Of a DNA stretch of 59,756 bases, positions 33,445 through 41,922 are shown in pieces (the first letter of the stretch is position 1; the number at the start of each line of letters is the position of its first letter). The DNA comes from Geobacter sp. UBA5735. GTDB lineage: Bacteria; Desulfobacterota; Desulfuromonadia; Geobacterales; Geobacteraceae. The stretch lies in NCBI GenBank assembly GCA_002419385.1, contig DIFZ01000015.1, forward strand, positions 1-59,756, written 5' to 3'. The notes beneath the pieces are model-generated. The model worked only from the letters and a program-made list of their open reading frames with translations. It made no database searches and had not been told where the DNA came from. The position numbers were made by a program, and so were the translations under genes.

Positions 33445-33729
33445 CTACAGAAACCCCTGCGCCACAAGCAGCTTCTCATACTTCTGCCGGTCAAGGGAGC
33501 AATCCACAAACTCAAGAAATTGCGGCTTGGTAAGATGACACTGACGGGCCATTTTCCCGAGCAGGTCGTCGCCTATGCTCTTCATCTTGGGGGTGTGGCT
33601 GGTCTTGGTCCTGGCCGTGGTCTTTTTTCCTTCCCGGGTCCTATAGAGGAAATAGCTGTGATCCCCCTCGGATCGTTCAAAACCTTTCGCTTCAAGCGAG
33701 GCCTCAATCTTCCTCACATCACGCTGCAC
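33445..33729 (-). CDS. HicA/YcfA-like small protein, possible toxin of a two-gene module
   Basis: A 94-residue basic protein. The segment IEASLEAKGFERSEGDHSYFLY followed by a Thr/Lys-rich stretch resembles the dsRBD-like HicA/YcfA fold, where a catalytic histidine (here in GDHSYF) sits between strands. The C-terminal half (LGKMARQCHLTKPQFLEFVDC) is extra compared with the usual 60-residue HicA. The GTG start is chosen because GGGAGG lies six bases upstream. It overlaps the preceding gene by 11 bp, so the pair is translationally coupled. HicB-type antitoxin is absent; the larger partner may play that role. Assignment is by fold resemblance only. Confidence 0.6.
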   Translation of the reverse strand: MQRDVRKIEASLEAKGFERSEGDHSYFLYRTREGKKTTARTKTSHTPKMKSIGDDLLGKMARQCHLTKPQFLEFVDCSLDRQKYEKLLVAQGFL

Positions 33730-34783
33730 GGGCAACCTCCCGCAGCGCGGCGCGCAGATTGTGTTTCAGGGTAAGCGCCGCCCCGGTCAGCTCTTCATCG
33801 GTTGCCCGGGCATAGGTGTCCCACAGAAAGGCAATTTGTTCTTTCAATTCATGATCGAGCTGGTCGCGGGTGTAGGCGAAGACGTCAATCCCCAGTTGCG
33901 ATTTCTCCAGACAATACAACTGCTCGGTTTCATCCATTTCCGGCGTCAGTTCAAGCGGTTTGACAAATTCGAACAGCCTGCCGTTATATTCGATATGTTG
34001 GAGATAAAAGGGAGAGAGGTCCACATCGTCAATACTCTCCACATTGATGATTTTCTTGGGCAGGTCATTCTCGTCCATGATGACCTCCCCGGTTACCTGG
34101 ATCAGCTCGCGGGGTCGCTCCAGCAGCATTTCTTCAAGCGCTTCGCTGTATGAGCATTCAAGCTCCCGGTTGTTGGCGGGATAGACAATCCTGATTTTCC
34201 GTTCGTCGAAATTAATTTCCGACAAGCGGCCGGTTACGGTACGCACCTGTCGTTCAGGGTCTGTGGAGGTGGAGAGACACTCCTTTCCCCGATTATGCAG
34301 TGCGTCCAAAGTAACCCTGAAAGACCCGGATGGCTGAGAGATACCCGCCTGTATGCCGCTCCCTTGACTGGGGGTCATGGCGCGCACTGCTTCAACGAAT
34401 CGGTCACGCCGCGAACTATCAGGAATTCTAGCTGCAAGCCCGGATATTTCGCCCTTAGATAAAAACGTGCAGCAATCCGAGAAAAGCTCGCCGACAGCCT
34501 CAACATCTTCGGTTGCAAACAAGGCAACGGAGGGGTCGCCGATTTCTACCGGCACGATGTAGCTCCCGGGCTGGGGGATGGAACAGAGCAAGGGGTATTT
34601 TGCTTCAACGGCTTTGCTTACCCGCTCTCTTTGGCGCACTGACACCTTCTCATGCTGCATGGCTAGGAGGTGTACCGCCCGCTGCATAGCGCCAAGCACC
34701 TGGGTCAAAGTAGCAACCGGCAGCATTCTGCCGTCAGCGAATCGCCCCTCGAACTTTATTTCAAAATGTCGCTTGTCACTCAT
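33719..34783 (-). CDS. Uncharacterised 354-residue protein paired with the HicA-like protein
   Basis: No family recognised. The N-terminal third is rich in hydrophobic helices (MLPVATLTQVLGAMQRAVHLLAM), followed by a Glu/Asp-rich region (PVEIGDPSVALFATEDVEAVGELF). Residues about 180-255 look like an OB- or SH3-like beta barrel: RTVTGRLSEINFDERKIRIVY and LIQVTGEVIMDEN. The C-terminus is a charged helical tail. No enzyme motif or membrane segment is seen. The ATG at 34783 has GGGGAGAA upstream. It precedes and overlaps the small HicA-like gene, and the pair ends at a bidirectional terminator, so it forms a self-contained two-gene unit in the accessory block. Confidence 0.75.
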   Translation of the reverse strand: MSDKRHFEIKFEGRFADGRMLPVATLTQVLGAMQRAVHLLAMQHEKVSVRQRERVSKAVEAKYPLLCSIPQPGSYIVPVEIGDPSVALFATEDVEAVGELFSDCCTFLSKGEISGLAARIPDSSRRDRFVEAVRAMTPSQGSGIQAGISQPSGSFRVTLDALHNRGKECLSTSTDPERQVRTVTGRLSEINFDERKIRIVYPANNRELECSYSEALEEMLLERPRELIQVTGEVIMDENDLPKKIINVESIDDVDLSPFYLQHIEYNGRLFEFVKPLELTPEMDETEQLYCLEKSQLGIDVFAYTRDQLDHELKEQIAFLWDTYARATDEELTGAALTLKHNLRAALREVARAA

Positions 34784-34856
34784 GAAAGGGATTCTCCCCA
34801 GCACATCAAACCGTTAATTACATATCATAAATCTCCTGAATTCAAAAGTTATCTTT

Positions 34857-37670
34857 TTACAACATCTTCCGCAAAAACTGCCCGGTATAGGACCTGGTCA
34901 CCGACGCAACCTCTTCCGGGGTGCCGGTCGCGATCACCTCGCCCCCCCGGTCGCCGCCCTCCGGACCCAGGTCGATCAGGTGATCGGCGGTCTTGATCAC
35001 GTCCAGGTTGTGCTCGATGATGACGATGGTATTCCCTGCATCCACGAGGCGTTCCAGCACCTCCAGGAGCTTGGCGATGTCATGGAAATGAAGCCCTGTG
35101 GTGGGCTCGTCCAGGATGTAAATGGTCCTGCCGGTCGCCCGCTTGGAGAGTTCCTTGGCCAATTTGACCCGCTGGGCCTCGCCGCCCGACAGGGTGGTGG
35201 CCGATTGGCCAAGCTTGATATAGCCGAGCCCCACATCCTCCAGTGTCTTCAGCTTGCTCTTTATCCTGGGGATGTTTTCCATGAACTGGACCGCCTGTGA
35301 GACTGTCATGTCCAGGACCTCGGCAATGGATTTTCCCTTGTATTTGACCTCCAGTGTCTCCCGGTTGTAGCGGGCGCCCTTGCAGACTTCGCACTGGACA
35401 TAGACGTCCGGCAGGAAGTGCATCTCGATCTTGATGATGCCGTCGCCGCTGCAGGCCTCGCAGCGCCCACCCTTGACATTGAATGAATAGCGTCCGGGCT
35501 TGTACCCCCTGAGCTTTGACTCCGGAAGCCCGGCGAACAGGTCACGCACGTCGGTGAACAGGCCGGTGTACGTGGCGGGGTTTGATCGGGGAGTACGGCC
35601 GATCGGCGACTGGTCTATGTTGATGACCTTGTCCAGGGAATCCAGGCCATGAATGTCCCGGACAGCCCCGGCCCGTTCCCTGCTCCGGTAGAGCCTCTGG
35701 CAGAGAACCTTGTAAAGGGTATCAATGATCAGTGACGATTTGCCGGATCCGGAAACACCGGTGACACACGTCATAACGCCGAGCGGAATGGACACATCCA
35801 CATCTTTCAGGTTGTTTTCCGCGGCCCCTTCTATCCTCAGGAAACGATCTGCGGTCCGGCGGTTGGCAGGGACGGGAATGGCGAGGTCGCCGCTCAGATA
35901 GCGTCCGGTGAGGGAGGCCGGGTTGGCCATGACCTGGGCGGGAGTCCCCTGCGCCACGACCTCGCCGCCGTGCACCCCTGCCCCCGGGCCCATGTCGATG
36001 ACGTGATCCGCCTCCAGGATGGTCTCTTCGTCATGCTCTACCACCAGCACCGTGTTCCCCAGGTCCCGCATGTGCTTGAGGGTGGTGAGGAGGCGGGCGT
36101 TGTCCCGCTGGTGGAGCCCTATGGAAGGCTCGTCCAGGATGTAGAGGACCCCCACCAGGCTGGAGCCTATCTGGGTGGCAAGGCGGATGCGCTGGCCCTC
36201 GCCGCCCGACAGGGTGCCGGAAGTCCGATCCAGGGAAAGGTAATCGAGGCCCACGTTGACCAGGAAATGGAGCCTCTCCCGGATCTCCTTGAGGATGCGC
36301 CGGGCGATCTCGGCTTCCTTTTCCGAAAGGGACAGGTTGTCAAAGAACTTCAGGGCGTCGACTATGGAAAAAGCGGTGACTTCCCGGATGTTCTTCCCGC
36401 CGATGCGAACGAACAGGGCCTCTTTCTTCAGCCGCGCACCGTCGCACGTGGGGCACGGCATGACGTTCATGTACTTTTCCAGTTCCTCCCGTACCTGCTC
36501 CGAGTCGGTCTCCCGGTAGCGCCGCTCCAGGTTGTTGAGCACTCCCTCGAATTCCTTGTAGTAGGTGTGGCGGCGGCCGCCGTCTTCCTCCCACCAGAAC
36601 TCCACCTTTTCCCGTCCCGACCCGTGGAGAATGATCTCCCGGGCACGTTCCTGAAGCTTGTTGAACGGCGTGCGGATGTCGAATTTGTAAGCCTTGGCCA
36701 GAGCCTCCAGGGTAAGGTGGAACCAGCCCGAAAGACGCTTTTCCCACGGGGCGATGGCCCCTTCCCTGAGTGACAGGTCCGGGTTCGGCACCACCAGGTC
36801 GGGATCGAAATACATGCGGGTGCCCAGACCAGTGCAGTCGGGACAGGCGCCGTAGGGGTTGTTGAAGGAAAACATCCGGGGGGTCATCTCCGGGTAGGAA
36901 ATCCCGCAGTCGATGCAGGCCAGGGACTCGGAAAACAGCAGCGTATCTCCCTCTGCAATGGCAACCTTTGCCACCCCCTCGGCATGATGGAGCGCGGTCT
37001 CCAGGGAGTCGGCCAGGCGGCGCTGGATGCCGTCCTTGACGATCAGGCGGTCAACCACGATGTCTATGTCGTGTTTTTTCTTCTTGTCCAGCTCTATGTC
37101 TTCAGCCAGGTCATGGGGCGTGCCGTCCACAATCACCCGCACGAAACCCTCTTTTCGCAGCTGGAGCAGTTCTTTGCGGTATTCCCCCTTGCGGCCGCGG
37201 ACAATCGGAGAGAGAAGGCTGAGTTTTGTCCCCTCGGGCAGGGCCATGATCTGGTCCACCATCTGGGACACGGTCTGGGAGGAGATCTCTTTGCCGCACT
37301 GGTAGCAATAGGGGCGGCCGACACGGGCGAAAAGGAGGCGCAGGTAATCGTATATCTCCGTAACGGTGCCAACGGTCGAGCGGGGATTTTTGCTGGTCGT
37401 CTTCTGCTCTATGGAAATGGCCGGGGAAAGTCCCTCGATCGACTCCACGTCAGGCTTTTCCATCCGCTCCAGGAACTGGCGTGCGTAGGCCGACAGCGAT
37501 TCCACATAGCGTCGCTGCCCTTCGGCATAGATGGTATCGAAAGCCAGGGTTGATTTTCCGGAACCGGAAATGCCGGTGATCACCACCAGTTTGTCGCGGG
37601 GAATCTCCACGTCGATGCACTTCAGGTTGTGCTCACAGGCCCCTTTAATGATGATTGAATTGTGTGCCAT
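34857..37670 (-). CDS. uvrA: Excinuclease ABC subunit A
   Basis: Damage-sensing ATPase of nucleotide excision repair. The 937-residue protein has two ABC ATPase modules: Walker A GISGSGKST at residues 33-41 and GVSGSGKSS in the second half, with signature LSGGEGQRIRLATQIGSSL and LSGGEAQRVKLAKELSKR. The zinc modules are intact: CIDCGISY...CPDCTGLG, CPTCDGARL and CEACSGDG...CEVCKGARY. Length matches the usual about 940. It is separated from the accessory block by only about 70 bp. No clear SOS box could be recognised by eye in the short upstream region. Confidence 0.98.
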   Translation of the reverse strand: MAHNSIIIKGACEHNLKCIDVEIPRDKLVVITGISGSGKSTLAFDTIYAEGQRRYVESLSAYARQFLERMEKPDVESIEGLSPAISIEQKTTSKNPRSTVGTVTEIYDYLRLLFARVGRPYCYQCGKEISSQTVSQMVDQIMALPEGTKLSLLSPIVRGRKGEYRKELLQLRKEGFVRVIVDGTPHDLAEDIELDKKKKHDIDIVVDRLIVKDGIQRRLADSLETALHHAEGVAKVAIAEGDTLLFSESLACIDCGISYPEMTPRMFSFNNPYGACPDCTGLGTRMYFDPDLVVPNPDLSLREGAIAPWEKRLSGWFHLTLEALAKAYKFDIRTPFNKLQERAREIILHGSGREKVEFWWEEDGGRRHTYYKEFEGVLNNLERRYRETDSEQVREELEKYMNVMPCPTCDGARLKKEALFVRIGGKNIREVTAFSIVDALKFFDNLSLSEKEAEIARRILKEIRERLHFLVNVGLDYLSLDRTSGTLSGGEGQRIRLATQIGSSLVGVLYILDEPSIGLHQRDNARLLTTLKHMRDLGNTVLVVEHDEETILEADHVIDMGPGAGVHGGEVVAQGTPAQVMANPASLTGRYLSGDLAIPVPANRRTADRFLRIEGAAENNLKDVDVSIPLGVMTCVTGVSGSGKSSLIIDTLYKVLCQRLYRSRERAGAVRDIHGLDSLDKVINIDQSPIGRTPRSNPATYTGLFTDVRDLFAGLPESKLRGYKPGRYSFNVKGGRCEACSGDGIIKIEMHFLPDVYVQCEVCKGARYNRETLEVKYKGKSIAEVLDMTVSQAVQFMENIPRIKSKLKTLEDVGLGYIKLGQSATTLSGGEAQRVKLAKELSKRATGRTIYILDEPTTGLHFHDIAKLLEVLERLVDAGNTIVIIEHNLDVIKTADHLIDLGPEGGDRGGEVIATGTPEEVASVTRSYTGQFLRKML

Positions 37671-37745
37671 GGTTGTGTGCTGTTCCTTGTGGTGCCTATG
37701 CCGTACCTGTATAGGCGGCCCTCCAACGTTGCCAAGGAGAGTCTG

Positions 37746-39155
37746 CTACAATCCGGCGAGTTCCCTTCCGGCGCGAAGGAGTTCCTCGACTGCTTCTCCA
37801 CTTTCCGCTTCACTGTACAGACGGAGCACCGGCTCGGTTCCGGACGGCCGCACCAGCAGCCAGGAACCGTCGGCAAGGATATATTTGAAGCCGTCCAGGA
37901 AGTTCTCCCGCGCCACCTTGCGGGAAGCGATGCAGCGCACTCCCCCGCGGCTGAGCTGATCGATCAGCCGTTCCTTGGCCCGGTTGCTGATGGGCAGATC
38001 GATCCGCTGGTAGTGGAAATGGCCGACCTCGTCCATTATGTCGTCGAGGAGTTGCCGCAGACCTTTTCCGGTCATGGCCATGGCCTCGAGAAGCAGCAGG
38101 CCCATGAGCACCCCGTCCCGCTCCGGGATATGCCCCTTGACTCCAAGGCCGCCGGACTCCTCGCCCCCCATGAGAATGTCGTGCTCGAGCATGAGCTCGC
38201 AGATATGCTTGAAGCCTATGGGGGTCTCGAACAGCTCGAAACCGTACCTGTCGCAGAGCAGATCGACCATGCGGGTCGTGGAAACGGTCTTCACCACCCC
38301 CCCCCGCATCCCCCTTCGCTGGTGGAGGTGGCGCAGAATGACGACGAAAATCATGTGGGAAGAGAAGAAATCGCCGTTTTCATCCACCGCCCCGATGCGG
38401 TCAGCATCGCCGTCAAGCGCGAGGCCGGCACGATACCCTCCCCCTTTCACCAGGGATGATAGTTCTGCCAGATGCTGGGGCGTTGGCTCCGGCGGCACAC
38501 CGCCGAAACCCGGGTTCTCCTCGGCATGAATCTCCACCGTGCCCGGCAGGAGCCCGGCGAAAACCCCGGAGCCTGCTCCGAACATGGGATCGACGAGCAG
38601 GGGAATCGCAGCGTCCCGGATAAGCTCAAGATCAACGTAGCGGGCAAGTTGCCGGCAATAGTCCGCTTTGGCATCGAAATACGCTACCCGCCCCCCAGAG
38701 ACGGCGTCGCTCAGCTCGACCTCCTTCACACTACGTCCAGCCGCAATGTTGCCGGAGACGATTTCCTCCAGCACCCTGGTCGTGGATGGGCGGGCCGAAC
38801 CGCCGAAGGACTCCTTCACCTTGAATCCATTATATTCGGGAGGATTATGGCTGGCGGTTATCATGATCCCCCCCCCGGCCCCTGATTCCCGGACCGCCCA
38901 GGAAAGGGCCGGCGTCGGCACGTGGCCGGCAGTCAGGCGCACCGGTATGCCATTGCCCGCGGCCACTTCGGCAACCCGCTCGGCGAAGCTTTTGGAAAGG
39001 AATCGCCGGTCGTAGCCGATGACCAGCCCCTTTTCCGCCAGGCCGCGGGTCTGCAGATAGTCCATGGTCGCCTGGGCAACCATGGACAGATTGTCGAACG
39101 TGAAGTCCTTGGCAATGACACCGCGCCACCCGTCGGTTCCGAAGCGTATCAGCAC
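37746..39155 (-). CDS. Phosphoglucomutase/phosphomannomutase family protein
   Basis: A 469-residue alpha-D-phosphohexomutase that interconverts sugar-1- and sugar-6-phosphates. Domain order is normal: catalytic phosphoserine Ser102 in TASHNPPEYNG, metal loop LALDGDADRIG, sugar loop GGEESGG and C-terminal phosphate loop RPSGTEPVLRLY. The upstream ATG at 39179 lacks a ribosome site, whereas the GTG at 39155 has AAGGAGAG at good spacing and starts directly at the domain (VLIRFGTDGWRG). GEESGG favours glucose/mannose rather than GlcN substrates. It is transcribed toward uvrA but probably separately. Confidence 0.92.
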   Translation of the reverse strand: MLIRFGTDGWRGVIAKDFTFDNLSMVAQATMDYLQTRGLAEKGLVIGYDRRFLSKSFAERVAEVAAGNGIPVRLTAGHVPTPALSWAVRESGAGGGIMITASHNPPEYNGFKVKESFGGSARPSTTRVLEEIVSGNIAAGRSVKEVELSDAVSGGRVAYFDAKADYCRQLARYVDLELIRDAAIPLLVDPMFGAGSGVFAGLLPGTVEIHAEENPGFGGVPPEPTPQHLAELSSLVKGGGYRAGLALDGDADRIGAVDENGDFFSSHMIFVVILRHLHQRRGMRGGVVKTVSTTRMVDLLCDRYGFELFETPIGFKHICELMLEHDILMGGEESGGLGVKGHIPERDGVLMGLLLLEAMAMTGKGLRQLLDDIMDEVGHFHYQRIDLPISNRAKERLIDQLSRGGVRCIASRKVARENFLDGFKYILADGSWLLVRPSGTEPVLRLYSEAESGEAVEELLRAGRELAGL

Positions 39156-39369
39156 GTACCCTCTCTCCTTGGTCAGCATAATCCGATGCCGATCCGGGAA
39201 AACCGGATCAACCTCAATAAGCCTGCTCTGAATGCGCCGCCGATAGCGTGCGTTTGCTCAAAGTAAGAATTGTCGGTCAGGAAAGACCGGATTGTCAACA
39301 TTTTGTTGAGAAGGGACCATGAAACGAAGATTCAATAACACGCGTAAGCCTGCCCAAACAGCCGGGAGT

Positions 39370-41856
39370 TCAAGCAATTTCACGCAAAAGCACTTCTTTG
39401 ATCTCGCTGAATTCAGCTTCGATGCGGCGCTGCAGCGCGGATCTTCCAGCAGCGCTTTCTCCATGAGCCCTGCTCTCCATCTGCCGGCACAGTTCCGCGA
39501 GGTGAAGGGCGCCAATCATGGCGCAGGAGGAGGTGAGACTGTGAGCGGTTTTTGCGATCCCCTTGGAATCCCCCAGATTGACAACCTCTCCGAGGATGCG
39601 GATGAGTTGGGGGGTGTGGAGAAGAAACATGTCGACCACCTTGCGGAAGGCGTCGTTGGTGCCATCCGGGTCAAGAGACTTGATGCCGGCCAGAACGGCG
39701 GCATCGACGGGAGCCATCCGCTCCCTGCTGTCCGCGGATGCAGGCAGCTGTTCCAGCGAATCGACGCCATGATCCTTTGCAGCATTTCGTGACTCATCAA
39801 GCCAGGAATGCAGAATCCCGTTCATGGCTTCCATGGTGAACGGCTTGGCAAGGTAATCGTCCATACCCTGTTCCATGCAGTGTTCCCGGTAGCCCTCCAT
39901 GGCATGGGCAGTGAGCGCAATGATGGGAATATGCTCACTGAGTTCCTTTTCCCGCTCCCGAATGAGCCTGGTTGCCTCGATGCCATCCATTTCCGGCATC
40001 TGATAGTCCATGAATACCAGGTCGTACCTGGTTTGCACCACGGCATCGACCGCCTCCCTGCCGTTGGATACGATCTGCACCCGGCAGCCCAGGTGGTCGA
40101 GTATGGCACTGCAGATCTCCTGGTTGACCAGGTTGTCTTCCGCAACCAGTATGTTCCACCGCCGTCCGTTGCTGCAGGCGGGCTGTGCCGCCGGGACAGC
40201 TTCAGGTGCTTCAGCGAAGGAGGCCGATTCATCGTTTGCGGGCCTTTCCAGGCGCACGGTGAAACGGAAGACCGAACCCTTGCCCGGTGTGCTCTCCACG
40301 CTGATGCCGCCATCCATCATTTCAACGAGCTGCTTGACGATTGAAAGGCCCAGCCCGGTGCCGCCGAACTTCCTGGTCGTGGCGCCGTCTCCCTGGGTAA
40401 AGCTCTCGAAGATGCGATCCCGGAACTCCAGGGGTATGCCGATTCCCGTGTCCCTCACTTCAAAGGATATGAGAGAACGGTTCTCTCCTTCGTTCACCGC
40501 CGAAACCGAAATGGAAATTTCCCCCTCCCCGGTGAATTTGACGGCATTACCCACCAGGTTGACCAGGATCTGACGCAGCCGGGTCGGATCCCCGACCACC
40601 CATTGGGGAATGGCGCCACCGAACGAGCTGGACAGGCCGACCCCTTTTTTCGCTGCCTGTTCCCTGAACAGCTGGGTCGTTTCATCCACTGTCGACTGAA
40701 TTGTGAAGGGCACCTGTTCCAGTTCGAGCCGGCCGGCTTCTATCTTGGAAAAATCAAGGATGTCGTTGATGATCGACAACAGCGATTCGGCCGAGAGATA
40801 GGCCGATTCGGCGAATTGCCGCTGCCTGTCCGTCAGGTCGGTGGCGAGGATCAGCTCGGTCATGCCGAGCACCCCGTTCATGGGCGTGCGGATTTCGTGG
40901 CTCATGTTGGCGAGAAACTGGGACTTGGTTACGTTCGCCGCTTCGGCAACCTCCTTGGCCTTGCGCAATTCGTCGACCGTCCGCTGCAGGGTCACGTTGG
41001 AATCGCACAGTTCGGCGGTCCTGGCTGAAACCAGCTCCTCCAGCTGTTCGTTGCTGCGCTCGAGCTTCTCGTCACGTTCGCGGATCCTGTTCAGCATCTC
41101 GTTGAAGCCGCCGATCAACTCCCCTATCTCGTCATTGCTCTGCCAGTTCGCCCGGACGGAATAATCTTCATTTGCGGTAACTTTTTTCACCACTCCTGCC
41201 AGGTGCAGGATGGGTTCCGAAATGATGCCCTGGAGTCTGCGTGAGAGGAAAAACGCCACCAGGGCAGACCCCGCCAGTATGAGGAGAACGATGAAGAGAT
41301 CCCATCGAATCCGGTCGAGCAGTTCGGCAACGTCTGACTGGATGATGACCGTTCCCAGCTTCTGCCCATCCACCGAAATCGCCTGAACTGCGTCCAAGGT
41401 CCCGTCCAGGTCCCAGAAGGAGTCCGCTTCCTGTTCAAGTTTCGCAATAGCAGATTTCATGGGAAGTTCTGTGTGGAAAACGAGGCCGCAACTGTCAACG
41501 CCCACCTGTTCCGCAACATGTTTGCGATGGCGGGACGCTATCTTGGGAGAGATATATTCGGCAAAAACCGAGTTGTCATTTGCAACGATGAATGCCCCGA
41601 GCATATATGGTTTTACCCTGAGTCCGCCAAGGGTTTCCGTAGCTGATTTCGGATCGTTGAAAGCCACCGCAGCCGCGCTGTTCTTGCCGACAATATCAGC
41701 AAGGGCGCTCAACTCATGGCGGATGCTTGTGCGGAACGATACGATCTCGTTCGCCAGAAACGCCAGTGAAACAAGCAATGCCACCGCAGCGCTTGTCAGC
41801 AAGATGATCATCATCAGGTTGTTCTTGATGGATGTTGTGCGAAAGAGATTCTTCAT
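39370..41856 (-). CDS. Hybrid sensor histidine kinase (sensor-HAMP-HisKA-HATPase-REC-HPt)
   Basis: An 828-residue membrane kinase. TM1 is about residues 15-37, a periplasmic CHASE8-like sensor spans 38-183, TM2 is 185-204, HAMP 205-258 and a coiled coil 258-308. The phosphoacceptor His320 lies in SHEIRTP; ATP-binding N box NAVKFTG is near 437 and GTGLGLSI near 499. The receiver domain has Asp617 and Lys671, and the C-terminal HPt domain has its histidine at 772 (AHSLTSSC). It therefore carries a full phosphorelay. The output regulator is not encoded here. It is the last gene of the yfiR-receptor-kinase operon. Confidence 0.93.
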   Translation of the reverse strand: MKNLFRTTSIKNNLMMIILLTSAAVALLVSLAFLANEIVSFRTSIRHELSALADIVGKNSAAAVAFNDPKSATETLGGLRVKPYMLGAFIVANDNSVFAEYISPKIASRHRKHVAEQVGVDSCGLVFHTELPMKSAIAKLEQEADSFWDLDGTLDAVQAISVDGQKLGTVIIQSDVAELLDRIRWDLFIVLLILAGSALVAFFLSRRLQGIISEPILHLAGVVKKVTANEDYSVRANWQSNDEIGELIGGFNEMLNRIRERDEKLERSNEQLEELVSARTAELCDSNVTLQRTVDELRKAKEVAEAANVTKSQFLANMSHEIRTPMNGVLGMTELILATDLTDRQRQFAESAYLSAESLLSIINDILDFSKIEAGRLELEQVPFTIQSTVDETTQLFREQAAKKGVGLSSSFGGAIPQWVVGDPTRLRQILVNLVGNAVKFTGEGEISISVSAVNEGENRSLISFEVRDTGIGIPLEFRDRIFESFTQGDGATTRKFGGTGLGLSIVKQLVEMMDGGISVESTPGKGSVFRFTVRLERPANDESASFAEAPEAVPAAQPACSNGRRWNILVAEDNLVNQEICSAILDHLGCRVQIVSNGREAVDAVVQTRYDLVFMDYQMPEMDGIEATRLIREREKELSEHIPIIALTAHAMEGYREHCMEQGMDDYLAKPFTMEAMNGILHSWLDESRNAAKDHGVDSLEQLPASADSRERMAPVDAAVLAGIKSLDPDGTNDAFRKVVDMFLLHTPQLIRILGEVVNLGDSKGIAKTAHSLTSSCAMIGALHLAELCRQMESRAHGESAAGRSALQRRIEAEFSEIKEVLLREIA

Positions 41857-41922
41857 CTTTTCACCTTGGAATAGGCCATGCCGCTCTGAAACAGCGACCT
41901 TTTCCCGCGCCGGCCCGGGCTG

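Noticed and set aside
37671..37745. SOS/LexA box upstream of uvrA
   Set aside because: GGTGCCTATGCCGTACC and CCTGTATAGG were considered, but neither fits a known LexA box well enough to claim.
39319..39792. Possible gene beginning with GGGACC ATG opposite the kinase 3' end
   Set aside because: Overlaps the HPt coding region in antisense and shows no protein family features.
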